The position numbers and the translations under genes are program-made. A stretch of 64,000 nt of DNA from [Synechococcus] sp. NIES-970 (GTDB lineage: Bacteria; Cyanobacteriota; Cyanobacteriia; Cyanobacteriales; MRBY01). This document shows positions 36,658 to 46,560 of the stretch, piece by piece; within the stretch, counting starts at the first letter, position 1; each line of letters begins with the position of its first letter. Below the pieces are notes generated by a model, which saw nothing but the letters and a program-made list of their open reading frames with translations, did no database searches and was not told where the DNA came from. Location: NCBI GenBank assembly GCA_002356215.1, contig AP017959.1, positions 2,620,195-2,684,194 of the forward strand, in the 5' to 3' direction.

Positions 36658-38066
36658 CCAGCCACAATCGTTCGATTGCGTCCAGCCCGCTTCGCCTGGT
36701 ATAGGGCTTGGTCTGCCTGAAAAATGAAATGTCCCATATCCCCCTGAAAATTAGGCTGGGTCACATGGATACCGATACTGACCGTCACATAGTTGCTAAT
36801 GGTTGATTTAGGGTGGGGAATCTCCGCCTGGGCCACGGCCTGGGTCAGATCCTGGGCTACGGTTTCCGCCCCAGCGCGGTCTATATTAGTGAGCAGTAAA
36901 ATAAATTCTTCCCCCCCATAACGGGCGGCTAAATCCGTGGTGCGTCGGGCCATGGAGTTAATAATTGCTGCGACTTTCTGGATACATTCATCCCCTTTTT
37001 GGTGGCCATAGTAGTCGTTATAGGCTTTAAAAAAATCGATGTCGATCATGATTAAAGCCAAAGGATAGTGGTATCGAAATGCCCGTTGCCATTCTTTCGT
37101 TAGGATGATGTCGAAAAAACGGCGATTAGCAATATTGGTCAGCCCATCTTGGTAGGAGAGTTCCTCGAGTTGTTGATTTAATCGCAAAATTTTTTTCTGG
37201 GCTTTTTTTAAAGCTTCGACTTGGGTCTGGAGTCGAATGGCAAACCATACGGCGATCGCCAAAACAATCGACAAAGACCCCCCTAAAATCAAGACCCCCA
37301 AAGTAAGGGGATGGGCTAATCGCTCCCATTGGGAGGTCTCAAAGAGCATCAGTTTCTTCGAAAAAAAAGCTTGCCACAGGACCACTGTCAACGTTAAACC
37401 CAACCATAACAAGGTGAGTGGGAAGAAGAAATCCGAAACTTTTTGGTGGATTTTGAGACTCAGTTCCCGTGCTTGAAGAATCAACATCAAACCCACCAGC
37501 ATAAAACCACCGGAGGTGTGTAGCGCCATCTGGGTCAACTTTCCCCAACCATAGGCTGTTTCAATATTTGAGACATAGCCCAGGCCAGCAACAGTCCCTA
37601 AACCCATCACCCAGGCCCCGAAAAAACTGCCCCCCAACAAATTATGTCTGTACCCAGGATTTGCAATTAACAGTAGTGCTAAACCGCTCAACACAAAGCA
37701 GAGGGCCGTATTGGGGGCCATACGCCCTGGATGGGAAGTCGCGACGACAATATAGTGACGCATAAACAGCTCATCAAGGAAAAGATTTAGCCCAAATGCA
37801 TATTCCATCAGGGTCACGCCCCCCAGAATCAGCACACAGATGGCTAAAGCGATCGCCACTTTTTTCTGCCATGACAGCAACAACAAACCAGTGCCCAACA
37901 GAACAAAGCCCAGGGCCGTGTTGAACTGCATCGGGACAAAAGTGGGATGGAGCTGAATTAAACTAGGGAGCCGCCAGTACCAACCCAACATCACGCTTAA
38001 GCCCAAGGTAGATACCAAGATGGCACACAGATAGATCAGGGGTGGGATGAAAGGGAATATTTTCAT
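36654..38066 (-). CDS. Membrane-bound GGDEF diguanylate cyclase
   Basis: A 470-residue protein. About 270 N-terminal residues hold roughly eight hydrophobic segments, a membrane sensor region that I cannot name. A short coiled coil ([19 protein letters not shown]) leads to a GGDEF domain: [35 protein letters not shown] and the active-site signature [11 protein letters not shown]. The signature is intact, so cyclic-di-GMP synthesis is expected. No EAL domain is present. Confidence 0.9.
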   Translation of the reverse strand: MKIFPFIPPLIYLCAILVSTLGLSVMLGWYWRLPSLIQLHPTFVPMQFNTALGFVLLGTGLLLLSWQKKVAIALAICVLILGGVTLMEYAFGLNLFLDELFMRHYIVVATSHPGRMAPNTALCFVLSGLALLLIANPGYRHNLLGGSFFGAWVMGLGTVAGLGYVSNIETAYGWGKLTQMALHTSGGFMLVGLMLILQARELSLKIHQKVSDFFFPLTLLWLGLTLTVVLWQAFFSKKLMLFETSQWERLAHPLTLGVLILGGSLSIVLAIAVWFAIRLQTQVEALKKAQKKILRLNQQLEELSYQDGLTNIANRRFFDIILTKEWQRAFRYHYPLALIMIDIDFFKAYNDYYGHQKGDECIQKVAAIINSMARRTTDLAARYGGEEFILLLTNIDRAGAETVAQDLTQAVAQAEIPHPKSTISNYVTVSIGIHVTQPNFQGDMGHFIFQADQALYQAKRAGRNRTIVAG

Positions 38067-38146
38067 CGGTGCAGGGGATGAGCTTCAGAGAGGAAGGGCG
38101 AAAGCAAGCCACTCTATTTCTATTCTGGTCGGCGATCGCCCCAAAC

Positions 38147-40564
38147 CTAGCAGGGAGATTCCCCTAAAGCTTCATAAATCGCCCAAATGCCCATGGCCCG
38201 AAGATAGTGACAAGCCCGGAATGTACCATTAGCGGTGATTGCTTCAGGGGTACGAAACTGTAAACCATTGTCATACACTTGGGTGACAACTGCTTCTACC
38301 ATCCGTAAAGCTTCCGTTTTCATACCGTTGCGAATCATGAAAGCAGCGATCCCAAAGTTAATCCCTGTCCACACTTCCAGGGGGTGGGTATCATTTTCTT
38401 TTTCGGGAGAACCATCAGGATTCAAGCCGTTTGCTGCTCCAAATTGCCCCCCGTGGAATTTCTCAAAACAGGCTGAATAAATAGTTTTCAAGGTTGTCTG
38501 GGTGCGTTCCTGGGGATTCACATCGGGCAGTTGCAGTAGTTGGGCATAATACTGACCGCACAGCTGATCCGCCATCACCACCCGGGAATTACTTCCCGTA
38601 TCTAAGGTGTAATAATTACCATTCCAGAGGCGTTCTTGGTAAAGGGGCCGGGCCTGGTCGAGCCAACTTTGGTAGGTGGCGATCGCCTGGGTAAACTCCG
38701 CTGGGGCCACTTGATTTTGGTGCTCCTCAAAGTGACTGGGGCGTTCTTGGAGAATTTTTGCCATGGCGATCGCCGCTTCTAGGGCCGCAATCCATAACCC
38801 GCCACAATAGGCACTGATCCCCTTGAGTTTCCAATCATCGAAGGTCTGATCCGGCGCACCACCATTTTCCGGGATGCCATCCCCATCCAGGTCAAAGGTT
38901 TTTAGATAATCCAACGCCATGACGATACTTTCCCAGCAACTCCAGAGAAATTCCGTATCCTCACTGCCCGTCATCACAAAATCCCGGTACACCTGCAAGA
39001 CAAAATCTGATCCCAAATCCTTCCAGAGGTTGCAGTCCTGATAGGCAGTGTAATTGGTCGCTTCCCAAGGATGCTCGTTGGGGGCTCCCAGGTCATGGGG
39101 GGTTGCCCCGGCCACTTTGCGCGTTGCCATAGTTTTGTTGTAGCCGATCATGCGTTGCTTAACATCACTACTGGGAATCGCCCGGGCAAAGGCTTCGAGG
39201 ACAGCTTTGTCTAATCGGGGCCAGAGCATCATCAGCGCAAAGGAGCCATACATCCGCACATCGAGGCTTTCGTACCAGCAATAATCTAAACATTCCAGCA
39301 CCCCAAACTGCCCCACCGGATCATCCTCCGTCGCCGCCGTCCAGAGACTGCCCCCCTGGGCCAAGAGATACAGTTCATTAAACAGTGCCATCTTCAGCCA
39401 ATCGGGAAGATCCGGGCGATCGAGGATCGGCTTTTGCCACTCGGCGATTCGTTCTTTCCAGAGATCGCTGTGTTTCATTGCCGTGCGAATCATCGTCCAG
39501 ACATTATTGCCACTGCGACCAAAAAAGTCTGTGTAACGCCGGAAGTAGGTGATATTTTGGGCGAATTCCATGACCGGCAGATCCCAAGCCAGAAAAAAGG
39601 GAATCTTCTTGGTTTTTCCGGGACGGATTGTAAAGCGCACGGCGATCGCCCCGGCGATTTGTTCCCCAGGGGCCGCGGGGGTTTCATCTTCCACATCGGG
39701 TAAGGAGCCATTCCCCGCGAAATAATCCCACACATCGCGGCCATCTCCCACCGGATTCCAGCGGTTGTGATAGAAAACTTCCAAGGTCGGATTGGTCACC
39801 GTCGCAAAGCAAATCTGCCCTTCCCCCTCGCTGATTTCGTCGTGGGGACGCACCCGATTCAACAGGCAGCCTACCCGATAACGGTCTTGCACCCATTGGT
39901 TTAGGTTTCCGGTGCTGTCTCCCCAGCGGGATTGGTAGTCATAGACCGGAGAACCATCATCTCGCAATACCACCTCCGGTGCTTTGGTGGCCTTCGTGAA
40001 CCAGCCCACCATATTCTGCCAGGTCATCATGATGCTAATCGTGATTGGCTTATCGGTGGGGTTATGGGCCGTCCATTCAAAAACAGCGATCGGGTAGCTG
40101 GTTTCCTGGTAGCTCTGGGCGATGATCGGCGAAAATTGCTCGCAGGTAATCTCTGCTTGGAAAACCCCTTCATACTTGTACCAACTGCGGGGATAGAGGG
40201 CAGCATAGGTGCCTTTTTCGGTGGGATACCACTGCCAACTGTCGAGGCTGCCATCTTCTGGGGCCATAGTACCCATGGCATAGGCTTGGGCAACTTCCCC
40301 TTCGGGTTGCTCAAAAACACTAAATTGACAAGCACCAGCATTGCGAAACGTGTGTTCCCCCGCGTCGAGATGCCACAGATTAAAGTCTCCCCTAGGCGAT
40401 CGCCCAATACAACCTGCCCCGAATCCCCCTAAAGGCATCCCATGCCACGGGCCATCATCCAAATTACTGGCATAACGGACGGTATAGGGTTGATCCCAGC
40501 CCAAACCAATGGGACGTTTCCAGGCACAATCGGGGATGATGGGAGGTTCCGCAAACAGACTCAT
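38147..40564 (-). CDS. GH116 beta-glucosidase / GBA2-like glucosylceramidase
   Basis: An 805-residue glycoside hydrolase of family 116. The N-terminal beta domain begins with GMPLGGFGAGCIGRSPRGDF. The C-terminal (alpha/alpha)6 domain carries the nucleophile region ALFNELYLL and the acid/base region GAPDQTFDDW. No signal peptide is evident, so it is probably cytosolic. Bacterial members cleave beta-glucosides; the physiological substrate here (glucolipid or soluble glucoside) is unknown. A separate transcript by spacing. Confidence 0.88.
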   Translation of the reverse strand: MSLFAEPPIIPDCAWKRPIGLGWDQPYTVRYASNLDDGPWHGMPLGGFGAGCIGRSPRGDFNLWHLDAGEHTFRNAGACQFSVFEQPEGEVAQAYAMGTMAPEDGSLDSWQWYPTEKGTYAALYPRSWYKYEGVFQAEITCEQFSPIIAQSYQETSYPIAVFEWTAHNPTDKPITISIMMTWQNMVGWFTKATKAPEVVLRDDGSPVYDYQSRWGDSTGNLNQWVQDRYRVGCLLNRVRPHDEISEGEGQICFATVTNPTLEVFYHNRWNPVGDGRDVWDYFAGNGSLPDVEDETPAAPGEQIAGAIAVRFTIRPGKTKKIPFFLAWDLPVMEFAQNITYFRRYTDFFGRSGNNVWTMIRTAMKHSDLWKERIAEWQKPILDRPDLPDWLKMALFNELYLLAQGGSLWTAATEDDPVGQFGVLECLDYCWYESLDVRMYGSFALMMLWPRLDKAVLEAFARAIPSSDVKQRMIGYNKTMATRKVAGATPHDLGAPNEHPWEATNYTAYQDCNLWKDLGSDFVLQVYRDFVMTGSEDTEFLWSCWESIVMALDYLKTFDLDGDGIPENGGAPDQTFDDWKLKGISAYCGGLWIAALEAAIAMAKILQERPSHFEEHQNQVAPAEFTQAIATYQSWLDQARPLYQERLWNGNYYTLDTGSNSRVVMADQLCGQYYAQLLQLPDVNPQERTQTTLKTIYSACFEKFHGGQFGAANGLNPDGSPEKENDTHPLEVWTGINFGIAAFMIRNGMKTEALRMVEAVVTQVYDNGLQFRTPEAITANGTFRACHYLRAMGIWAIYEALGESPC

Positions 40565-40798
40565 AGGGACGGGCCAATCTCGTAAATAAATACAGCCTTC
40601 AGTCTATCGCCTTTACCACCTCCGATCACAATTGCTGTTTCTCCCTCTAGGAAGTTTAAGAAACGCAAATTATCTAAAGAAAAATTTCTGGGTTGAACAA
40701 AACAATGAATGCTAACGTCGGAGGGAGAGCGTCAAAAAAGTTTTCTACCCATTTGCATCTTTTTAAAATCTTCTACGCATTTTGAGAGGGGAAGCAAA

Positions 40799-41911
40799 AT
40801 GTTTCATATACGACATGCCTTATCTGTCGGGGCGATCGCCGCTAGTCTCACCTTGATCACCGGGGGCGTTTGGGCCGCAGAAAAACCCACAATCCAAATC
40901 GCCATTCTTCTCGATTCCAGCAATAGCATGGATGGCCTAATCGACCAGACCCGACGGCAGTTATGGACAGTGGTCAATGCCCTAACCGATGTGCGCAAAG
41001 ATGGCGAACTGCCAAATCTGGAGGTGGCCCTGTACCACTACGGCAATGACTCACTGCCCGCCGATGAAGGCTTTAACCGCCAGCTTACGGATTTCACAAC
41101 AGAGTTAGATGGGGTTTCGGAAGCGTTGTTTACCATCCGCACCAATGGCGGCCAGGAATACAGCGGCTGGGTCATTCAAGATGCAATTAATCAACTCAGT
41201 TGGGATAATGATCCGGACAATTTTCGAGCCATTTTTATTGCGGGGAATGAACCTTTTGACCAAGGACGCGTGAATTGGGCTGAGGCAGCAAACCTGGCCA
41301 AACGCGCAGATGTCCTCGTCAATACAATTTATTGCGGTAATGCCGAAAGTGTCGAGCGGGATCTATGGGCCGCTGGGGCAGAGCTAGCCAATGGTGCTAA
41401 CTTCAACATCGATCAAGACCGGGCCGTGGTGATTTCACCAACCCCCTATGATGATGATATTCGCCGCCTTAACGACGAACTCAACCAAACGTATCTTCCC
41501 TATGGCGCTATGGGTGAGCAAGGTTTAGAGCGACAGTTAATGCAGGATGACAACGCCGGCGCCGCTTCGGTCTCCCGGAGCATTGCTAAAAGTTCTGCCT
41601 ACTACCGCAATAGTTCTTGGGATCTTGTCGATGCGATCGCCGAAGCAGAAGTGAGCCTCGAAACCCTCGAAGAAACGGCTCTACCGGAGGAATTGCAGGG
41701 CTTAAGCTTGGCCGAACAGGAAGCCTACATCACCAATACCCAAGCAGAACGGGAAGACATTCAAGCCCAAATTCGTGACCTCACAGCCCAACGGGAAAGC
41801 TATCTCAGCACCTTACCCACCGATGAAGCGGCCAAAGATACCCTTGATTATGTGATGATCCAGGCCCTGCGGAGTCAACTGGCGCGCAAAGGATTTGTGC
41901 TACCCCGCTAA
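40799..41911 (+). CDS. Secreted or periplasmic von Willebrand factor A domain protein
   Basis: A 370-residue protein. A signal peptide (about residues 1-27, ending GGVWAAE) is followed by a VWA domain with an intact MIDAS start, ILLDSSNSM (DxSxS), a Thr-containing segment TNGGQEYSGW, and AIFIAGNEPFDQG. The C-terminal third is a charged coiled coil (QAEREDIQAQIRDLTAQRE). It probably binds a partner through a metal-dependent site; the partner is unknown. A ribosome site (GAGGGGAAG) supports ATG 40799 over upstream in-frame starts. The stop overlaps that of convergent glcD by 4 bases. Confidence 0.82.
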   Translation: MFHIRHALSVGAIAASLTLITGGVWAAEKPTIQIAILLDSSNSMDGLIDQTRRQLWTVVNALTDVRKDGELPNLEVALYHYGNDSLPADEGFNRQLTDFTTELDGVSEALFTIRTNGGQEYSGWVIQDAINQLSWDNDPDNFRAIFIAGNEPFDQGRVNWAEAANLAKRADVLVNTIYCGNAESVERDLWAAGAELANGANFNIDQDRAVVISPTPYDDDIRRLNDELNQTYLPYGAMGEQGLERQLMQDDNAGAASVSRSIAKSSAYYRNSSWDLVDAIAEAEVSLETLEETALPEELQGLSLAEQEAYITNTQAEREDIQAQIRDLTAQRESYLSTLPTDEAAKDTLDYVMIQALRSQLARKGFVLPR

Positions 41912-43389
41912 AATACCTCTGCGTCTTTGCAGTCGCTCACATTTGTCATCTTTGCCGATTCGCCACAAGTACGGGGGGTCGGAAATAGTTTGCCAGGATT
42001 GGCGAGGCCCTTGGGGTTAAAAGCATTGCGCACATAGCCCATGGTTTCTAGATCCGCATCATTGAACATATCTGGCATGTACATTTTTTTGTCAGCGCCA
42101 ATGCCATGTTCTCCAGAAATACTACCTCCCTTCGCGACGCAGAGCTTGAGGATTTCGCCCCCGACTTTTTCTACAGCTTCTAAATCCCCAGGAATGGCGC
42201 TGTTGTAGAGGATTAGTGGGTGTAAGTTACCATCCCCTGCATGGAAGACATTGGCAATTTTGTATCCGTGGCGATCGCCAATCGCATTAATCTCGGTTAA
42301 CACTTCAGCCAACTTCGTCCGGGGGATGACTCCATCTTGAACGAAGTAATCAGGGCTAATATTGCCCGCCGCCGCAAAGGCTGATTTACGCCCTTTCCAG
42401 AGTTTCATCCGAGTTTCTGCATCACTGGCACTCGTAATTTGCCGAGCTCCCTGGGCTAGGCAAATAGCCTTAATCCGTTCTTTTGTGGCGTGAATTTCTG
42501 CCGTCATCCCATCAATTTCGATCAACAGAATGGCCGCCGCATCACGGGGGTAACAATTCAGCTTCACGATGTCTTCCACTGCATTAATGCTGAAGTTATC
42601 CATAATCTCCATGCCTGCTGGAATAATTCCGGCACTGACGATCGCCGCCACAGACTTCCCCGCCGCTTCAATGGAGGCGTAATCAGCTAGAAGCACACAG
42701 ACGGCTTCCGGTTGCTTGAGGACTTTGAGCGTAATTTCCGTGGCGATTCCGAGGGTTCCTTCTGACCCCACAAAGACGCCCATCAGGTCATAACCTGGCA
42801 TCTCCGGTACGAGGCCCCCCAAGGTGACGACCTCGCCCGTTGGGGTCACAACCTTGAGCTTTAAAACATGGTTTGTGGTCACGCCGTACTTAAAACAATG
42901 GACCCCACCAGAATTTTCTGCCACATTGCCACCGATAGAACAGACCGTTTGGCTAGAAGGATCCGGCGCGTAGTAAAAGCCTGCACCACTGACCGCCTGG
43001 GTGACCCAATTGTTAATCACCCCAGGCTGCACGGTGATTTGTTGATTTTCGAGATCCACATTCAGGATTTCCCGCATCCGCGCTGTGACGATGAGAATGC
43101 CATCTTCTAAGGGTAAAGCGCCCCCCGAGAGGCCTGTCCCGGCTCCCCGGGCGACCCAAGGAATTTCTTGTTCGTGACAAAATTGGGCGATCGCCGCAAT
43201 TTCTGCAGTAGTTCTCGGGAGGACAACGAGGGCAGGCCGCTTCCGGTAGGCACTGAGGCCATCGCATTCGTAGGTGAGGATTTCTTCTTTCCGGCGTACC
43301 ACCCCATTTTTACCAACTATTTCTTCTAAACGCCGCTGAATCCATGGCCAATCGTGGGGTTGTGGGGAAGAAGTCGAAGCAAAAACCAT
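41908..43389 (-). CDS. glcD: Glycolate dehydrogenase/oxidase subunit GlcD (FAD-linked)
   Basis: A 493-residue FAD-binding type-4 oxidase. The FAD region is VARGAGTGLSGGALPLEDGI, with GGNVAENSGGVHCFKYG and, near the C-terminus, the signature SGEHGIGADKK. It oxidises photorespiratory glycolate to glyoxylate. glcE and glcF are not adjacent, as is common in cyanobacteria where GlcD acts alone or with GlcF. The phosphoribulokinase-like gene lies upstream on the same strand but is separated by a terminator. Confidence 0.93.
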   Translation of the reverse strand: MVFASTSSPQPHDWPWIQRRLEEIVGKNGVVRRKEEILTYECDGLSAYRKRPALVVLPRTTAEIAAIAQFCHEQEIPWVARGAGTGLSGGALPLEDGILIVTARMREILNVDLENQQITVQPGVINNWVTQAVSGAGFYYAPDPSSQTVCSIGGNVAENSGGVHCFKYGVTTNHVLKLKVVTPTGEVVTLGGLVPEMPGYDLMGVFVGSEGTLGIATEITLKVLKQPEAVCVLLADYASIEAAGKSVAAIVSAGIIPAGMEIMDNFSINAVEDIVKLNCYPRDAAAILLIEIDGMTAEIHATKERIKAICLAQGARQITSASDAETRMKLWKGRKSAFAAAGNISPDYFVQDGVIPRTKLAEVLTEINAIGDRHGYKIANVFHAGDGNLHPLILYNSAIPGDLEAVEKVGGEILKLCVAKGGSISGEHGIGADKKMYMPDMFNDADLETMGYVRNAFNPKGLANPGKLFPTPRTCGESAKMTNVSDCKDAEVF

Positions 43390-43446
43390 GGTTACGGGGG
43401 AGAGATCGCAGTGGTTTCTATCTTACGCGACAGGCTGATCCCAGAG

Positions 43447-43466
43447 AAAATAAAGCGCTTTATTTT
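43447..43466. promoter_or_regulatory. 20-base perfect palindrome upstream of glcD
   Basis: Centred between 43456 and 43457, ten bases on each side are complementary with no loop (core AAAGCGCTTT). It lies 58-77 bases before the glcD ATG. A gap-free palindrome suits a dimeric repressor or activator better than a terminator. Confidence 0.45.
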
Positions 43467-43484
43467 TTTATGATTTATGGCAGC

Positions 43485-43510
43485 AAAAAACCCCCACCAA
43501 AAGCAGGGGT
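43485..43510 (-). terminator. Terminator of the class I phosphoribulokinase gene
   Basis: On the minus strand ACCCC (43510-43506) pairs with GGGGT (43494-43490) around an A/T-rich loop, followed by a run of six T. Confidence 0.7.
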
Positions 43511-43554
43511 CAATTAAAAAATAGAACATATCTAGCAAGAATATTTGTCTAGAT

Positions 43555-44457
43555 TTAGCGGAGCTTCCGGGCTTCTTCCACCATTTGGTCAATGAGGGGA
43601 GAGAGGATCAATTCCATGGCAAAGCCCATCTTGCCACCGGGGACCACCAGGGTGGTGTGGCGGGACATGAAGGAGCCAGGAATCATGCTCAAGAGATAAG
43701 GGAAATCGATGGTAAAGCGATCGTAGAAACAGCGGTTGGTGTGGACGATCACAAAACTTTCGTCGGGGGTGGGAATATCCCGAGTAATGAAAGGATTAGA
43801 GGTGTCTACCGTAGCGACCCGCTGGAAGTTAATGTGGGTGCGGGAGAATTGGGGGGTGATGTAGTTTACATAGTCGGGCATCCGGCGCAGGATGGTTTCG
43901 ACGATGGTTTCGGCACTGTAGCCCCGTTCAGCGTTATCCCGAGAAATCTTCTGGATCCATTCTAGGTTCACGATGGGTACAACTCCCACCAGCAGATCTA
44001 CATACTGAGCCACATCGATACCGTTACCAACCGCACCACCATGGAGCCCTTCATAGAAGAGCATGTCGCTGTTGGCTTTGATGTCTTCCCAGGGGGTGAA
44101 TTCACCGGGCTGACGGTCGACGCCGAGGCGGGCATTGTGATGTTCTGCTTCTTCGACGCTGTGGAGGTAGTAGCGTTGTTGGCCTGTGCCCTGTTCGCCA
44201 TATTCCTTAAAAAGGGCTTCGAGTTTGTCAAGGACGTTTGCCCCAAGGCCAAAGTGACTGAAATTTTTACCCGCAGCAGAGGCCTGGGCCATCATGCGCT
44301 TCATTTCGACCCGATTGTATTTGTGGTAGCTGTCACCTTCAACAACAACGGGATTGATGTTTTCGCGGCGGAAAATATGCTCAAAGGCACGCTTAACGGT
44401 GGTGGTCCCAGCTCCGGAGGACCCGGTGACCGCAACAATAGGATGTTTTTTAGACAT
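43555..44457 (-). CDS. Phosphoribulokinase, class I (proteobacterial-type)
   Basis: A 300-residue P-loop kinase. The P-loop is VTGSSGAGTTTVKRAFEHIF and the next motif VVVEGDSYHKYNR, both closest to class I octameric phosphoribulokinases of proteobacteria. Cyanobacterial Calvin-cycle enzymes are normally class II, about 330 residues with an N-terminal redox cysteine pair, absent here. It may phosphorylate ribulose-5-phosphate or a related substrate; a uridine-kinase-like activity cannot be excluded. It is placed behind glcD but has its own terminator. Confidence 0.8.
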   Translation of the reverse strand: MSKKHPIVAVTGSSGAGTTTVKRAFEHIFRRENINPVVVEGDSYHKYNRVEMKRMMAQASAAGKNFSHFGLGANVLDKLEALFKEYGEQGTGQQRYYLHSVEEAEHHNARLGVDRQPGEFTPWEDIKANSDMLFYEGLHGGAVGNGIDVAQYVDLLVGVVPIVNLEWIQKISRDNAERGYSAETIVETILRRMPDYVNYITPQFSRTHINFQRVATVDTSNPFITRDIPTPDESFVIVHTNRCFYDRFTIDFPYLLSMIPGSFMSRHTTLVVPGGKMGFAMELILSPLIDQMVEEARKLR

Positions 44458-44495
44458 GAATGGTGATCTTAAACGGACAGGTAGGACAAATCATA

Positions 44496-45212
44496 TCAGG
44501 CGGTGGGATCTTTCTCGGCGGTGGCGATCGCCAATGGGCTTGTGGGATCTTGCTGCAATAGTTGATAACAAGCTTCGAGGGGTTGGCGATCGCCCATCGC
44601 AGTGACAAGGGTTTCATAGGTTTCCTTGTGCCGCTCCAGGAGATTTTTGGCCTGGAGAATGGCCCATTGTTCTCGCTGGGGATAGGTGCCGGGAGAAATT
44701 CCTAACTTTGCGAGCAGCTGCCGTAATTGGGCACGATCAGCCGCTCCCCCCAAGGCTTGACCATAAGCCAAATTTTCAGCGGCGATCCCGGCCATGAGGG
44801 TTGTGCTGAGGCGTTCGAGTAATAAGTTCAATTGCTGGGGATTTTTTAGAGATATTTCCACTGCCTCAAGGTCAAAAGTAACGCCTCCTTGCCCTGGTTG
44901 CCCTTGTTTTAGTGCTTCCCAGGGGGTAAGACTATAGCCCGTAATTGGGATCCCCAGGAGGTGACCTGCAAGGAAGTGGCCCGCTTCGTGGCGCAAAATG
45001 CGCTGACGACGTTCAGCGGGAGTAAACAGGTCGAGGAATAGGGTCATGCCCTGCCCCTGCCAATTAAAGGTATCTACCGTCGCAAAAGCCATGATCGCCA
45101 CGGTGATGCTGGCAGGCACAAAGGGAGAGAGCTGAAAAATCCCCCCCAGAAGGCTGGTCATGGTCATCAAAAAAACACCAATGGCAATCAAATTCAGGGC
45201 AGTCTGTTGCAT
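44496..45212 (-). CDS. Membrane-anchored HEAGH metalloprotease-like protein (FtsH M41-related, no AAA domain)
   Basis: A 238-residue protein. Two N-terminal hydrophobic segments (about 5-28 and 32-48) precede a zinc motif HEAGHFLAGHLLG (HEAGH at 75-79), as in the peptidase domain of FtsH but without the ATPase. Such stand-alone forms are conserved in cyanobacteria and plastids. Whether it cleaves proteins is unknown: the third metal ligand is not obvious. It ends 13 bases after mobA starts downstream of trpF, so trpF-mobA and this gene probably form an operon. Confidence 0.78.
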   Translation of the reverse strand: MQQTALNLIAIGVFLMTMTSLLGGIFQLSPFVPASITVAIMAFATVDTFNWQGQGMTLFLDLFTPAERRQRILRHEAGHFLAGHLLGIPITGYSLTPWEALKQGQPGQGGVTFDLEAVEISLKNPQQLNLLLERLSTTLMAGIAAENLAYGQALGGAADRAQLRQLLAKLGISPGTYPQREQWAILQAKNLLERHKETYETLVTAMGDRQPLEACYQLLQQDPTSPLAIATAEKDPTA

Positions 45213-45224
45213 GGCAGGGGAAAA

Positions 45225-45815
45225 TTAGGCTTGGGTCTCCAAGGTAGCGAAATCGGCGGGGGTATTGCAATTAAAGAGCATCTGCGGCTGGGCGATCGCC
45301 AAAGGGAAAACGGGCACTGTGGCTAACCATTTTTGGAAAGAACGGCCTCCCTGGTCGATAAATTGCTGGAGGGATCTTTGGGCCGTGCTCCGATAGAAAC
45401 CACAACAGGGTTCATAGAATTTCCCCTGATTGACGAGGGCAGCAGCGGCGGTTGGGGGGATTGTTTCAAGTTGCGCGATCCATTGATTTAATTGCCCCTG
45501 ATCGAGGTTGGGCAGGTCGCAGGCCAGCAGCAAAATCCAGCCTGAAGGATTCAGAGTTTTCAAGCCATGGTGCAGAGCCACAAGCCCCCCCTCTTGGTAA
45601 GGGTCATCCAACCAACGGACGGTCGAATTTAAAAAAGACTGATAGCGATCGCGCCAGGGAGTCAAGAGATAAGTATCGTCACTGAGGTTCGTCGCAACCT
45701 TAAGGGTACGCTCTAGAAGAGTTTGCTCACCCAGACGTAAAAGGGCTTTATCCTGGCCCATGCGCTGGCTTTTGCCCCCCAGGAGGATAAAAATCGGCAA
45801 TTTCGCGTTAGACAT
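45225..45815 (-). CDS. mobA: Molybdenum cofactor guanylyltransferase
   Basis: A 196-residue nucleotidyltransferase that attaches GMP to molybdopterin. The signature is [17 protein letters not shown] near the start, followed by [11 protein letters not shown] (metal-binding Asp). It supplies cofactor for enzymes such as nitrate reductase. It overlaps trpF by 8 bases, so the two are coupled. Confidence 0.9.
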   Translation of the reverse strand: MSNAKLPIFILLGGKSQRMGQDKALLRLGEQTLLERTLKVATNLSDDTYLLTPWRDRYQSFLNSTVRWLDDPYQEGGLVALHHGLKTLNPSGWILLLACDLPNLDQGQLNQWIAQLETIPPTAAAALVNQGKFYEPCCGFYRSTAQRSLQQFIDQGGRSFQKWLATVPVFPLAIAQPQMLFNCNTPADFATLETQA

Positions 45816-46443
45816 GGACCGGTTGGAGGGCGCGCATCAGAGCTTCTACTTTCGTAAGGTCTTTAATGCCGGGACTTATTTCAACACCACTGGAGAGGTC
45901 AATGCCATCGGGATGCAGTTGACTAAGGGCCGTTTGGATATTGTCTGGGGTTAACCCTCCCGCGAGAAACCAGGGCACAGCGGGACGGAATTGGCGCAGA
46001 TCATCCCAGTTAAGCGGGTGGCCTGTGCCGCCGAGTTGATTGGGATCGTAAGCATCCAGCAGTAGGGCATCAACAACAGCTTCATAGTTTTTCGCCGCGT
46101 CCAGAGAAAGGCGATCACGAATCCGCAGGGCTTTAATCATTTCTAAATTGGGCCGCTGTTGGCGCAGTTGTTGGCAAAAATCCGGGGATTCATCACCATG
46201 GAGCTGGGCTATGGTCAAACCCCCTTGGTCAACAGTGGCGAGGATTTCAGTAAGGGGTTGATTGGCAAAAACGCCGACTTTCCCGATCGTTTCGGGCAAA
46301 ACGATGGTTAAGGACGCAATTTGCGCCGCGGTAACATAGCGGGGAGATTTTTTCACGCAGATAAAGCCGATGTCTGTCACCCCCAGTTGGGCGATCGCCT
46401 GAGCTTGGTCTACCTGGGTGAGCCCACAAATCTTAATCCGCAT
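45808..46443 (-). CDS. trpF: Phosphoribosylanthranilate isomerase
   Basis: A 211-residue TIM-barrel enzyme of tryptophan synthesis. The N-terminal KICGLT contains the catalytic cysteine; [31 protein letters not shown] (catalytic Asp), [11 protein letters not shown] and GIDLSSGVE follow, all as in the family. It is first in the minus-strand run trpF-mobA-protease-like gene. Confidence 0.96.
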   Translation of the reverse strand: MRIKICGLTQVDQAQAIAQLGVTDIGFICVKKSPRYVTAAQIASLTIVLPETIGKVGVFANQPLTEILATVDQGGLTIAQLHGDESPDFCQQLRQQRPNLEMIKALRIRDRLSLDAAKNYEAVVDALLLDAYDPNQLGGTGHPLNWDDLRQFRPAVPWFLAGGLTPDNIQTALSQLHPDGIDLSSGVEISPGIKDLTKVEALMRALQPVHV

Positions 46444-46560
46444 AAATTCCCTAAATTACCCGCAACAATGGTGCGAATGTAGCATAATTTCTGCCCAAGA
46501 ATTGTGCAAAAAAAAGAGGGCGATCGCCCCCCAGATTTTCACGGTGCTCCAGTTGAGAGG

